Assembly (NCBI GenBank): GCA_016234855.1
Contig: JACRNO010000014.1
Span: forward strand, 1-36,592
DNA from: Deltaproteobacteria bacterium
GTDB taxonomy: Bacteria > Desulfobacterota > GWC2-55-46
Reading direction: 5' to 3'
Length of the DNA stretch: 36,592 nt
The notes beneath the pieces are model-generated. The model had not been told where the DNA came from and did not search any database. It was given only the letters and a program-made list of their open reading frames with translations. The position numbers were made by a program, and so were the translations under genes. Shown here in pieces: positions 7,494 to 15,391 of the stretch. How positions within the stretch are numbered: the first letter of the stretch is position 1; each line of letters starts with the position of its first letter.

Positions 7494-8162
7494 TCAGCCT
7501 CGGCCCGCGGCCTTGAGCCTGCGGGCGTCGAGAAACGGATTTTTAACGTCCTTGAACGTATACGTCTGCCCGGCGGCCCCATGCACCCTTATCCCCTCTC
7601 TGAGCATCCTGTCGAGCTCTTCCCTCGGCATATTGCGCCACGAGGCCGGGTCACCGGCGCTATAACCGCGCATACCCGCGCCGGCAAAGCGCGAGGGGTG
7701 GGAGCCTGCGCCAGGCGCGCCGCCCGCCCTCAGGTGGTGCGGCCTCTCGCTCAGCCACAGGCCGACGTACTCCTCAACGCTCATCGGCGCGCCGGAGTTG
7801 TTTATTATCACCCCGCCCGCGTCGTTGACCACGCTGATGCCGCCGTCCTCCTCGACCCTGACCCTGCCCCTGAGGAGGTCGGCTACCTCGTCCGGCGCAA
7901 CGACGTTATGCCTGGAGACCGCCCTGAGCACGGCATTCGTCTTTCTGTCTTCCTTTAGTCTTTCCACCTCGCCCTTTAATCTTTCGACCTCTTCAGACCC
8001 GGCGCTTGACTTTTGCGCCTTTGAATAGGCCTTCTTAAAGGCGCTGTCTATAAGCTCCTGCACCTTTGCCTGCTGCTCCGGCGCGAATGTGACCCTGGTG
8101 GAATCCCCGCCGTTTCTGACGGCGTCGCCCATTACTTCCGTTTTCGGTTCGTCAACCTGCAT
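7494..8162 (-). CDS. Capsid scaffolding protein
   Basis: A 222-residue acidic/charged protein with an AGGAGG site just upstream. Residues about 28–80 (LIDSAFKKAYSKAQKSS…VERLKGEVERLKEDRKT) form a clear coiled coil, the hallmark of phage scaffold proteins encoded between portal and capsid genes. The C-terminal part is Gly/Arg-rich and disordered-looking. Scaffolds guide procapsid assembly and then leave the head. No protease motif is seen, so scaffold exit without proteolysis, or with a protease encoded elsewhere, is possible. Confidence 0.78.
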   Translation of the reverse strand: MQVDEPKTEVMGDAVRNGGDSTRVTFAPEQQAKVQELIDSAFKKAYSKAQKSSAGSEEVERLKGEVERLKEDRKTNAVLRAVSRHNVVAPDEVADLLRGRVRVEEDGGISVVNDAGGVIINNSGAPMSVEEYVGLWLSERPHHLRAGGAPGAGSHPSRFAGAGMRGYSAGDPASWRNMPREELDRMLREGIRVHGAAGQTYTFKDVKNPFLDARRLKAAGRG

Positions 8163-8183
8163 AAAGCCTCCTTTAGAGTGTTT

Positions 8184-9539
8184 TTAGACCCCGGCCTCGC
8201 CGTCTAACTCCTGCGCTATCCTGGCCATTACGCCGGTATCCGCCTTGGGAAGGAGCGCTGATGCAATCTTTTTCTCCAACTCCCTCCTCAAGGTCGGCGA
8301 GCCGACCTTCGAGCCCAGCGCGTCGAACGCGTTCTTCAGTTCCCTGTCCAGGTCCCTTACGGAAAAATCGTCCGGGTAGTCGATAGTCCCGTCAAAGACC
8401 GCGCCTTCCCATCGAGCCCAGAGCTCCAATACCCGCGTCTCGGCCAACTCAAGGTTGTCGGCCTTCTCACTCAGGGCGGCGTAGAGCTGCTGGAACTCAA
8501 GATCGATGGCGACCCCCGAGCGCGCCGCGGCAAAGTCTTCCGTTGTGCGCACGCCGCCCATCCGCGCCATCCTGTATATCTCCGCGATATCCTGCCTGAC
8601 CCATTCGCGTATCTCGGTGAGCGACGAATGGGGCGGCTCAAGCCAGTATGGCCGCGCGTTCGGCTCCGCGGGATCGAACTGGATGATATTATGCGGCCCG
8701 ACCTCGCGCTCGTCCGCGGCGTCATTCCTGCCGTACGGCATGGCCAGCATGGGGAACGCGGTGTTCTCTATGATCTCCTTGGCGTCGCTGCACAGGTAGT
8801 AGATGTTCTTGTTGATATCCGCGATGTCGCGTATGTCGGAGATCCCCTGCATGCGCGCGCCCGTGCGTTTGTTATAAAGGTTTACGAGCGGCACCTCGCC
8901 CAGCTCATGCGCCGCGGCGTCAACGAGCTCTACCCCGCCGCCTTTTACGGTCCGCCACAGCTCCCACCCGTCACGCGTCCAGATGCGGTATACGCCGTCT
9001 GCCTCGCGTATCTTGGCCATATCGAGCGCCTCGCGGCCGTTCGCAAGCCTCACATACGACCAGTCGAGGAGGTTTTCCGGGGTCACCAGCTTCACATACG
9101 GCCTTATCCCGGCGTCTATGGCGTCCTGAAGCGTGGCCGCGTCCGAGGAAGGCTTGTCCACTATGACCGAGACCCTGCCGTAGACGGCCGCGTAGCGCGC
9201 CGCGTCCCTCATGAAGTGACGCAGGCTGTTGCCGTCGAAGTCCGCGTCGCGCAGAAAACCCTCGAAGAGCGCATCATTTGCAAGCGAGCCGTAGTCGCGC
9301 GCCGCTTCCTTGCGGAATATGTGCGAGACGAAAATATCGACTATCGGGCCGCAGTAGTTGTAGTAATAACTTATCTCCTTTCTGCGCCTGTAATTGGCGC
9401 CGCTCTCGAACGGATGCGCAAGGAGATAGTCGCCCTCCTTGTACATCTTTCCGCCGAAATAGGAGGCTAGATAAAACCTCCACTCGTCGAGCGAGGCCGT
9501 ATAGTCCCTGTGTCTCTTCTCAAGTTCCGCAAGCGTCAT
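8184..9539 (-). CDS. Phage portal protein
   Basis: A 451-residue protein between the terminase large subunit and scaffold genes. It begins MTLAELEKRHRDYTASLDEW and contains the segments YYYNYCGPIVDIFVSHIFRK, PENLLDWSYV and LVNLYNKR, which look like the DUF4055-type portal family. The helical region QLYAALSEKADNLELAETRV fits the portal stem and crown. Portals form the dodecameric ring at the packaging vertex and dock the terminase. The start has a GGGGGAT site. The family name comes from overall resemblance rather than a unique residue; the role is strongly supported by gene order. Confidence 0.85.
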   Translation of the reverse strand: MTLAELEKRHRDYTASLDEWRFYLASYFGGKMYKEGDYLLAHPFESGANYRRRKEISYYYNYCGPIVDIFVSHIFRKEAARDYGSLANDALFEGFLRDADFDGNSLRHFMRDAARYAAVYGRVSVIVDKPSSDAATLQDAIDAGIRPYVKLVTPENLLDWSYVRLANGREALDMAKIREADGVYRIWTRDGWELWRTVKGGGVELVDAAAHELGEVPLVNLYNKRTGARMQGISDIRDIADINKNIYYLCSDAKEIIENTAFPMLAMPYGRNDAADEREVGPHNIIQFDPAEPNARPYWLEPPHSSLTEIREWVRQDIAEIYRMARMGGVRTTEDFAAARSGVAIDLEFQQLYAALSEKADNLELAETRVLELWARWEGAVFDGTIDYPDDFSVRDLDRELKNAFDALGSKVGSPTLRRELEKKIASALLPKADTGVMARIAQELDGEAGV

Positions 9540-9584
9540 TTATCCCCCTTACCATTGGCGCGGCGTTTGCGCGCCGTTACGACC

Positions 9585-10865
9585 TTATTTATAAAATCTC
9601 CTGTCTGCATCGGGCCGGGCCTGTCTCAAGCCGAACTCGCTTTCTATGAAGTAGCCTAGCGCGTCCGTGGCGTGGGTCTTTGCGGCCTCGCGCTTGTCTA
9701 TCTCCGTGCCGCCGTCGGCCCAGACGACCGTCTCGAAGTCCTTGCGAAGGGCCTTGCAAGACGGGTGATGCGTAAGCCTTATCTCGCCTCTGGTGTTCTC
9801 AAGCATCGCATTGACCGCGTTCACCCTGTCCCTGACACACGGGTTCGCCCGCTTTATGCGCTGGTTCGTGAATCCCAGTTCGCTCAATATCGCGTAGTCG
9901 CTCCGTCCTGCCGTAGACCTGCTGTTGCCGGAACTGTCTCCGTAGACAACGACCTCGGCCTTATGGCCGCCGTATCTCGCCTTCGCCACCTTTCCCATCT
10001 CAAAGGTGTTGGTGTTGGAAAGCCGTATCTCATCGAAGACCCTTACCGTCCTGCCGTCGGTCTGCGCCGCTTCCCATACGCACGGGTCTACGTTGAAGTC
10101 GCAACACAGGATAATCGGCAGCCGGATATCTATCGCTATGCCCGGGTCTTCATGGCGGGCCGTTGAGTAGGCATAATAGACCGTGCCCGCCGCCCCTTCA
10201 AAACTGCCTTCATACTCCTGCCGGAACGTCCTGTTGTCGAGCTGCCTTCTTGCCGCGTCAAGTTCCTCCGGCAACAGGATATCCGCCGACGGCCACGCGT
10301 AATGCCCCCACTCCGGATCAGTGCCCGCTCTTGCGTAATCGACGAGGTCCTTGTAATGATTAAGCCCTTCGGGCACACCTATGAGCCAGCACCAGCCGCG
10401 CCTGTCGGACAGGGCCGGACGGACGTGCTCGGTCCACGTCTCGGGCTTCATGTTCGCGTATTCGTCAAGCACGCCGCCGTCCCATGCCACGCCCTCGATA
10501 CGTTCAGGCTTGTCCAGCCCCACCACCCACAGCTCGCTTTTCCAACGGGTAACGATGCAGAGGTCTGACTCGTAGACCCTCTTAATCCAGCCCTTCGGCA
10601 CAAGGGCCTTTATGTCTGCCCAGAATATCCTCTTTGCCTGGTCTCTCGTGGGCGCGGCCGCGAAGTAGCGCGGGTCAGGCCATGACTTTTTTTCCGCCAG
10701 ACCGATGACAAGCCGCCGTTTGGCAAGTTCGGTCTTGCCGCTCCTCCTGCCTGCCGGGACAACGGCGAACCGCCTATTCTCCGTCCACAGCCGCGTCTGC
10801 TCCGCGTGGCGCCGTAGCACCGTCCATCTGGCCGGTAAGGCCGCCGTCTTCCCGCGCTCCGTCAT
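9585..10865 (-). CDS. Phage terminase large subunit
   Basis: A 426-residue DNA-packaging motor and nuclease. The ATP-binding Walker A is GRRSGKT (residues 39–45) and the Walker B with catalytic Glu is VLDEYAN (132–138). The RNase H-like nuclease domain shows the expected acidic residues in LCCDFNVDP (Asp about 255), VYGDSSGNS (Asp about 309) and HATDALGY near the C-terminus. I chose the ATG at 10865, which has a GAGG site six bases upstream; it overlaps the end of the small subunit gene by 92 bases. Both catalytic centres look intact. Confidence 0.95.
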   Translation of the reverse strand: MTERGKTAALPARWTVLRRHAEQTRLWTENRRFAVVPAGRRSGKTELAKRRLVIGLAEKKSWPDPRYFAAAPTRDQAKRIFWADIKALVPKGWIKRVYESDLCIVTRWKSELWVVGLDKPERIEGVAWDGGVLDEYANMKPETWTEHVRPALSDRRGWCWLIGVPEGLNHYKDLVDYARAGTDPEWGHYAWPSADILLPEELDAARRQLDNRTFRQEYEGSFEGAAGTVYYAYSTARHEDPGIAIDIRLPIILCCDFNVDPCVWEAAQTDGRTVRVFDEIRLSNTNTFEMGKVAKARYGGHKAEVVVYGDSSGNSRSTAGRSDYAILSELGFTNQRIKRANPCVRDRVNAVNAMLENTRGEIRLTHHPSCKALRKDFETVVWADGGTEIDKREAAKTHATDALGYFIESEFGLRQARPDADRRFYK

Positions 10866-11238
10866 CCTCGTCCTCGGCAAGCCCCAGGGCAAGCCTTTCT
10901 CCCTTTATGACGCTTGTCAGCACCTCGCCGGCCAGTTTGGCCACCTTGAGTTCCTCGATACCGGCCTTCACGTCCTTTGTCTCAAGCCCGGCCACAAGCC
11001 TTTTTTTAACCCCGCGCCACAGGCTCCTGTGGTCGTCGAGCCCGGAGTGCGGCGCATCGATATGCGCTGCAGGCTCATGGGCGTCTTCCGTATTTTTCCG
11101 TGCCGTTTTTTTCCAGCCTTCCTTTGCCGCCTTTTTCCTTATCGTATCCGCCCGGCATCCATAGACCTTTGCAAGGCTGGCCAGGGTTAGCGTATTCGAT
11201 TCGAATTCCCTCTTTACACCTCTCCAATCAATCGCCAC
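10774..11238 (-). CDS. Phage terminase small subunit
   Basis: A 154-residue protein starting at a GTG with GAGGG six bases upstream. The N-terminus MAIDWRGVKREFESNTLTLASLAKVYGCRADTIRKKAAKEGW is a helix-turn-helix DNA-binding domain of the type found in terminase small subunits. The centre is helical and the tail acidic. It recognises packaging DNA and recruits the large subunit, whose gene overlaps its end. Motif and position agree. Confidence 0.85.
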   Translation of the reverse strand: MAIDWRGVKREFESNTLTLASLAKVYGCRADTIRKKAAKEGWKKTARKNTEDAHEPAAHIDAPHSGLDDHRSLWRGVKKRLVAGLETKDVKAGIEELKVAKLAGEVLTSVIKGERLALGLAEDEDDGAREDGGLTGQMDGATAPRGADAAVDGE

Positions 11239-11280
11239 GTAAGACCCTCTGCGCTCGATACCGCGCTATTTCCGCCTTCC

Positions 11281-11460
11281 TCAAATCTCATCCAACCCCT
11301 CGTGCTCCGCGCACGTCCTTATCGGATAGAGTCCCAGAAAGACCTTGTTGCACTGACCGCATCTCTCCGGTTCGCGAAGCAGCACCCTTGCCCTACCGAA
11401 TCCCCTGCGGCTTCCGCCCGCATCCCTTCCAAACCCTGCCGTATCGATATCGCTGTCCAT
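11281..11460 (-). CDS. Small zinc-finger-like phage protein (59 aa)
   Basis: A 59-residue protein. The open frame runs further upstream, but the ATG at 11460 has GAGGTG at a good distance, and the frame upstream of it runs into the 29-bp repeat at 11475. It carries a CxxC-x12-CxxH pattern (CGQCNKVFLGLYPIRTCAEH), suitable for binding one zinc ion. It lies just before the terminase genes. Small zinc-binding proteins at this place in phage genomes are often regulators or packaging helpers; no specific role can be read here. Confidence 0.55.
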   Translation of the reverse strand: MDSDIDTAGFGRDAGGSRRGFGRARVLLREPERCGQCNKVFLGLYPIRTCAEHEGLDEI

Positions 11461-11474
11461 TGTCATCACCTCGC

Positions 11475-11503
11475 CTTGTGCGCTAACATTGTGTCTTTGG
11501 CGC
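11475..11503 (+). repeat. 29-bp dispersed repeat, solo copy
   Basis: A copy of the repeat seen at 1–58 (CTTGTGCGCTAACATTGTGT then CTTTGGCGC), differing at two positions. It sits eight bases upstream of the Shine-Dalgarno region of the small zinc-finger gene, so it would lie in that gene's 5' leader. Confidence 0.85.
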
Positions 11504-11779
11504 CTTGTTCTATTGATGAGTTCTTCAGGCGCCCGCTGCAAACCTCCAAGCCCTTTAAAACCACAATCTGCGCGTGAATATACACTATGCGGTTTTTCTT
11601 CTACCCCCGTCCTTTTATCTCTTCGTATTTATTGAATAAAGTGGGGATATTTATTCTGCCCCCAGCCTTCATCCGGGATTCTACAAAGTTGTCGCGATTG
11701 TCATACTGTGATAAAGAAGGCATTGCTCAAAGATGATGACGCGGCCACAATGCGGACAGTTAAAGGCGGGCAAACGAAG

Positions 11780-11811
11780 AGCCCCGCCCGTCGTTACCGA
11801 CGGGCGGGGCT
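11780..11811. terminator. Perfect 14-bp hairpin, possible terminator
   Basis: AGCCCCGCCCGTCG and its exact complement enclose a TTAC loop. On the plus strand CTGTTT follows; on the minus strand TCTTCGTTT follows. Both are weak T-tracts. No gene clearly reads into it, so it may be a terminator of either direction or a structural repeat. Confidence 0.45.
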
Positions 11812-12036
11812 CTGTTTACAAGATGGATGAAAGGGCTTACTTAGGCTATTGTTATCCGCCCCCTCACCCCGACCTACCCAAAGGAGAGAGGGTTTTACGT
11901 TTTTTCTCTTTCCCCTCCCCTTATCTAAGGGGCGGGGCCCCCGTTGCGCGCGCAGCGCAATGCAACGGGGAGCGGGGCGGGGTTAGTCTTTACGCTTACG
12001 CGTTGCATCGCGCCCGCTCCAGCATAACTCCCCCTC

Positions 12037-12106
12037 GACCAGCACCACTTTCCATAAAGGCAATCTATTGGAACATGAATTTGCACGATAGAAAGTGGTG
12101 CTGGTC
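12037..12106. mobile_element. 70-bp MITE-like element with perfect 16-bp inverted ends
   Basis: GACCAGCACCACTTTC (12037–12052) and its perfect complement (12091–12106) enclose 38 bp of AT-richer DNA. CCCCTC lies just left of the element and CCCCCTC just right of it, which could be a target duplication. The right flank continues into a TTTTCCAAAGAGGGG hairpin arm, so the element may have entered a palindrome of that type. Confidence 0.55.
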
Positions 12107-12161
12107 AAGCCCCCTCTTTTCCAAAGAGGGGGAGTTTAGCACCTCTTGACAACAAAGTTGC

Positions 12162-12210
12162 CCTGTGCACTAACGTTGTGTCGTGTGCGCTAATGTGGTG
12201 TCTTTGGCGC
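12162..12210 (+). repeat. 29-bp dispersed repeat, one truncated and one full copy
   Basis: 12162–12182 carries the first 21 bases of the repeat. 12183–12210 is a near-complete copy (GTGTGCGCTAATGTGGTGTC then TTTGGCGC). The pair abuts a CTCCCACAAGGGGAG palindrome on the right. Confidence 0.8.
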
Positions 12211-12244
12211 CTCCCACAAGGGGAGAGGGAGATTGGCAGCCCGG

Positions 12245-12502
12245 CTATTCGGTCAGCCAGCCGTGGCCGTTTTCCATCGCAAGGTTTCTGTCCTTTCTGT
12301 TCATGTCCTCGACGCCGGCGCGCAGGCCGTATTGCCTGAACGCGTCGAGCATATCCCCCATGCGCTGATACTGGCGCAGCGTCTTATACTCCACCGGGGT
12401 GAGCCGGAACAGCGCCGGGCGCACGGTTATCTCAATGACCCGCCTCCTCTTCCTGTGACCTTGCAGACGCAATCTTTTCTTCCGCCCTGTAGAGGATTTC
12501 AT
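12245..12502 (-). CDS. Hypothetical phage protein, start uncertain
   Basis: An open frame of up to 89 residues with the plausible core FRLTPVEYKTLRQYQRMGDMLDAFRQYGLRAGVEDMNRK. The ATG at 12502 follows GGGAGGG but makes a very basic N-terminus inside the preceding gene. Alternatively AGGAGG at the end of that gene would place a start near 12424, where only a rare ATT codon is available. The core looks helical. No family recognised. Confidence 0.45.
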   Translation of the reverse strand: MKSSTGRKKRLRLQGHRKRRRVIEITVRPALFRLTPVEYKTLRQYQRMGDMLDAFRQYGLRAGVEDMNRKDRNLAMENGHGWLTE

Positions 12503-12698
12503 ACGCCCTCCCAAGAGAGATCCTGTGACTGAGTGCTATGACCTTCATATGCGTATTCCAATAATGGTACTCGGTGAAGATGGCGCGCTCCCTCGGACTC
12601 AACTCCGCAAGAGGCCAGAGTATATCGCGGAGCTCAACGCCGTAACCCTTATGCTGTCCATAGAATTCATCAGGGTCGATACTAATCTTCGTGGTCAA
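12432..12698 (-). CDS. Sigma-70 region-4-like regulator
   Basis: An 88-residue protein starting at TTG with AAAGGA seven bases upstream. The segment LSPRERAIFTEYHYWNTHMKVIALSHRISLGRAYEILYRAEEKI matches the plan of sigma-70 region 4 / LuxR-type helix-turn-helix: L.PRER…, then a helix-turn-helix, then a helix with AEEKI. In phages such small proteins at the head of the late operon often act as late transcription activators or define packaging start regions. It is the first gene of the phage module in transcription order. Confidence 0.65.
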   Translation of the reverse strand: MTTKISIDPDEFYGQHKGYGVELRDILWPLAELSPRERAIFTEYHYWNTHMKVIALSHRISLGRAYEILYRAEEKIASARSQEEEAGH

Positions 12699-12731
12699 AT
12701 GCCCATCCTTTCACTCGAGACGCGCCATCGA

Positions 12732-12760
12732 CGCAACAAACACAACGTTAACGCACAAGG
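12732..12760 (-). repeat. 29-bp dispersed repeat, inverted diverged copy
   Basis: The reverse complement reads CCTTGTGCGTTAACGTTGTG followed by TTTGTTGCG, matching the repeat with about four differences. It is the only copy in the opposite orientation in this window and lies in the leader of the sigma-like gene. Confidence 0.7.
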
Positions 12761-12916
12761 GCATATAGAATCACAGGCAGACCCGTTTTGCGCGGATAGA
12801 CTTAGTCGAGGATAAGCCGATTTATCGTAATGGACAGGTCTAACGAGCCTAACATAACCGCGGAAAGCGGGTCTGTTCCATATAGACCAGACCTGACCGC
12901 GCCGTCTGAGGGCAAA

Positions 12917-12965
12917 TTAGTGAATAGTGTTTAGTGATTAGTAACCACTAATCACTGGCCACTCA
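12917..12965. repeat. Heptad repeat, self-complementary
   Basis: Seven consecutive 7-mers: TTAGTGA, ATAGTGT, TTAGTGA, TTAGTAA, CCACTAA, TCACTGG, CCACTCA. The left and right halves are complementary, so the tract can fold into a hairpin. Confidence 0.75.
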
Positions 12966-13305
12966 CAGGGTTCATAGGCCTTGAAGCCCCTGAACAGGGC
13001 AAGCCGGGTTATCTCAAGTATGATGGAGACGGTCGAAAGCCTGAATGGACAGTAAGACGCTGTCTGGAGTTAACGCCCTCTTGAACCAATTGCATAAGGT
13101 CCGCAATCACATGGCAAGCCGCAAGAACTACACCCCGTTAGGAAATACCATACTGCAAATTGACGTGCATGTCAAGCACATCTTTAAAATATCCCTATAA
13201 ATTGCATAAATATGCCCATAGTTTGACTCATGGACAGCGCAGGTTAAAGAGAGTAAACCCTTTATGCGGATGGATGCTACGGATAATTTGACCGGATGAA
13301 ACGCT

Positions 13306-13450
13306 AACAGGCTGCCGAAAAACTATAGAGACGTCATTCCCGAGGTTTCTATCGGGAATCCGGTTTCTGTAAAATCAACAAGTTATGGATTCCCGCTTTC
13401 GCGGGAATGACGACATTGAACGATGATACTGTGTTTTTCAGCAACCTGTT
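13306..13450. repeat. Nested palindromic elements downstream of ychF
   Basis: The outer arms are 13306–13323 (AACAGGCTGCCGAAAAAC) and 13433–13450 (complement with two mismatches). Inside lies a GTCATTCCCG-type element with perfect arms CGTCATTCCCG (13332–13342) and CGGGAATGACG (13402–13412). The outer arms resemble the ends of the element at 25805–26008. A related GTCATTCCCG element lies at 15392–15478. Confidence 0.75.
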
Positions 13451-13456
13451 GAAGAC

Positions 13457-14548
13457 CTACACGTTAAAACGGAAGTGCATGATATCACCGTCTTTGGTGA
13501 CATAATCCTTGCCCTCGACCCGCAGGAGCCCTTTCTCGCGGCAGGCGGCCTCTGACCCGCACCTGACAAAGTCGTCATATGCCATCACCTCGGCGCGTAT
13601 GAAACCGCGCTCAAAGTCGGTATGGATTACGCCCGCGGCTTGCGGCGCCTTTGCGCCCTTCTCGACCGTCCAAGCGCGCACCTCTTTCTTGCCCACGGTA
13701 AAGTAGGTTATCAGACCGAGGAGCCTGTACGCCTCGTGCCCAAGCCTGTCAAGGCCCGACTCGGCAAGCCCGAGACCGGCGAGAAACTCCGCTCTCTCGT
13801 CCTCGCTCAGCTCGGCTATCTCAGACTCTATCTTTCCGCAGATGGTAACGAAGCCCGCGCCCTCTCTATCCGCTATCGCCTTTACAGCCTTTGCAGCGGG
13901 ACTGTGGCCGTCGAGGTCGTCTTCGGCAACGTTTGCGACATAGAGGATGGGTTTTGCGGTCAGCAGGTTCAGGTCTGCCACAAGCGGCGCGGTCTCGTGC
14001 GTCAACACGCTCCTTGCGGGCTTACCAGCCTCGAACGCGGCCTTGAGCGCCGCATACACGGGCAGGGCCTCGGCCATGGCCTTATCACCCGTCTTGGCCA
14101 TCTTCGGCGCCTTGTCAAGCCTGCGCTCGAGCGTATCGAGGTCGGCCAGTATCAACTCGGTCTCTATGACCTCAATATCCCCGGCAGGGTCTATCTGACC
14201 TGCCACGTGGACTATATTCGGGTCTTCAAAGCACCGCACAACGTGCGCTATCGTATCCACGGAGCGGATATTGCCGAGGAACTGGTTGCCAAGCCCCTCG
14301 CCCTTGGACGCGCCCTTGACTATACCGGCGATATCAACGAACTCGACGGCCGTTGGCAGGACCCTCTCAGGCTTTGCAAGGTCGGCAAGGACCTTGAGCC
14401 TGACATCGCGCAGCGGCACCATGCCTATATTCGGGTTGATGGTGCAGAACGGGTAGTTCGACGCCTCTGCGCCGGCAGCGGTCATGGCGTTGAATATCGT
14501 GGATTTTCCGACGTTCGGCAGTCCTATTATTCCGCAGTTGAATCCCAT
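13457..14548 (-). CDS. ychF: Redox-regulated ATPase YchF
   Basis: A 363-residue member of the Obg-related YchF/OLA1 family, which binds ATP rather than GTP and associates with ribosomes. The P-loop is GLPNVGKST (residues 9–17), the G3 region is FVDIAGIVKGASKGEGLGNQ, and NVAE stands where NKxD would specify guanine, as expected for YchF. The middle helical hairpin and the C-terminal TGS-like domain (RAEVMAYDDFV…GLLRVEGKDYVTKDGDIMHFRFNV) are complete. In related genomes it usually directly follows pth; here about 7 kb of other genes lie between them. Confidence 0.97.
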   Translation of the reverse strand: MGFNCGIIGLPNVGKSTIFNAMTAAGAEASNYPFCTINPNIGMVPLRDVRLKVLADLAKPERVLPTAVEFVDIAGIVKGASKGEGLGNQFLGNIRSVDTIAHVVRCFEDPNIVHVAGQIDPAGDIEVIETELILADLDTLERRLDKAPKMAKTGDKAMAEALPVYAALKAAFEAGKPARSVLTHETAPLVADLNLLTAKPILYVANVAEDDLDGHSPAAKAVKAIADREGAGFVTICGKIESEIAELSEDERAEFLAGLGLAESGLDRLGHEAYRLLGLITYFTVGKKEVRAWTVEKGAKAPQAAGVIHTDFERGFIRAEVMAYDDFVRCGSEAACREKGLLRVEGKDYVTKDGDIMHFRFNV

Positions 14549-14609
14549 GTTCGTTTACGGCCTATGCGGCCTTATCTCCTTGATTGATTATTGTTTGAGT
14601 TACCCGACT

Positions 14610-15344
14610 CTATTCGCTTATGAAACTCCCCCGCCCGCTGCCGTTCTCCTCCACCCTGTGAACAACGCGCCAATCAACGTTGTCGCGTCTAAGCGTCTCC
14701 CCGTTGCCTGCGGCTCCTGTAACGCCATGCCCCTGCCGCAAAATGGACGACGACGGCCTGCCAACGGGAGGGTTGGTCAACAGATAGCGCGTTGAAAAAT
14801 CCAAATGTTTATCCCAGTACTTTGCAGGATTGTCCAAGTATGCCTCAGGGTCAATGGCTTTGGCGGATTCGTCTTTTTTATCGCTTAACTTTTGCGGCGA
14901 GACCAACTCATAGTGGACGTGCTGGTCATACTGATTCGCGCCATCAGGCCCCCTGCCTCCCATCTGACCGATAACCTGACCTGCCTCGACTCTATCCCCC
15001 TTTTCAACCGTCCTTGTATGAAGGTGCCGTATCCTGTGTCTGAAACCATACATGTCGGTCACCTCGACCATACCATAATCCTTATTAGTGTCCGTGACCT
15101 CTCCGGCAATCGGTGAGCCTACGTCAGGATGACTCAGGTTTATGCCGTTCTGACCTACAGCAGCGCCTGACGAATTGCGGTAGTTCATGTCAACGCCGCC
15201 ATGCCTGCGGCCTTTACGATAGGCGTCAAACCCCTGTCTCTCGCCTCCGGAATGTGTCACTCCTGGCTTATAGATATTGCCGCCTCTCGCCTGCAACGGC
15301 AGGATATTTCTCATGACGCCATCGAAGCCGATATTCTCTTCCAT
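14610..15344 (-). CDS. M23 family murein endopeptidase without signal peptide; putative effector
   Basis: A 244-residue protein. The ATG at 15344 has AGGAGG seven bases upstream; an earlier ATG has no such site. All LytM/M23 zinc and catalytic residues are present: His48 and Asp52 in HGGVD, His107/His109 in HLH, and His142/His144 in HVHYEL. There is no signal peptide or membrane segment, so the enzyme would need a dedicated route to reach peptidoglycan. After the catalytic domain comes an 80-residue tail ending GETLRR…WRVV…GRGSFISE, shared with the lysozyme-like protein at 16640. It follows a gene for a secreted protein (15500–16576). Hydrolase without export signal plus exported partner is the plan of contact-delivered effector–immunity pairs. 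A phage endolysin origin is the main alternative. Confidence 0.8.
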   Translation of the reverse strand: MEENIGFDGVMRNILPLQARGGNIYKPGVTHSGGERQGFDAYRKGRRHGGVDMNYRNSSGAAVGQNGINLSHPDVGSPIAGEVTDTNKDYGMVEVTDMYGFRHRIRHLHTRTVEKGDRVEAGQVIGQMGGRGPDGANQYDQHVHYELVSPQKLSDKKDESAKAIDPEAYLDNPAKYWDKHLDFSTRYLLTNPPVGRPSSSILRQGHGVTGAAGNGETLRRDNVDWRVVHRVEENGSGRGSFISE

Positions 15345-15391
15345 CTCCGTCCCTCCTAAACCTGGCATTGCCCACTCTACAGGGCCTTATT

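Larger units (their letters stand above)
11542..12244. other. Gene-free, repeat-rich stretch in the phage module
   Basis: About 700 bases with no supportable gene on either strand. It contains a TTCTACCCCC motif (11599–11608, shared with the promoter blocks near 18390 and 19500), a perfect 14-bp-stem hairpin (11780–11811), GC-rich palindromes (about 11908–11975), a 70-bp inverted-repeat element (12037–12106), a CCCCTCTTTTCCAAAGAGGGG-type hairpin, and 1.7 copies of the 29-bp repeat. Confidence 0.7.
12699..13456. other. Gene-poor junction between phage module and ychF
   Basis: About 760 bases without a convincing gene. It holds an inverted copy of the 29-bp repeat, a heptad tract (12917–12965) and a nested palindromic element (13306–13450). 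The remainder (about 12970–13200) has short coding-like fragments in two plus-strand frames (for example a 51-codon frame at 13045–13200), possibly relics. No integrase, tRNA or duplicated attachment site is apparent. Confidence 0.6.

Noticed and set aside
11733-12149. Plus-strand open frame (138 codons) in the repeat field
   Set aside because: It reads through a perfect hairpin and several palindromic repeats; composition is not protein-like.
13045-13200. 51-codon plus-strand frame MDSKTLSGVNALLNQLHKVR…
   Set aside because: Somewhat protein-like, and another frame just upstream also is, but there is no ribosome site or family. More likely a relic; not called as a gene.
12699-13456. Prophage attachment site or integrase relic at the phage/ychF junction
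   Set aside because: No tRNA, no direct repeat pair and no recombinase fragment could be identified by eye.
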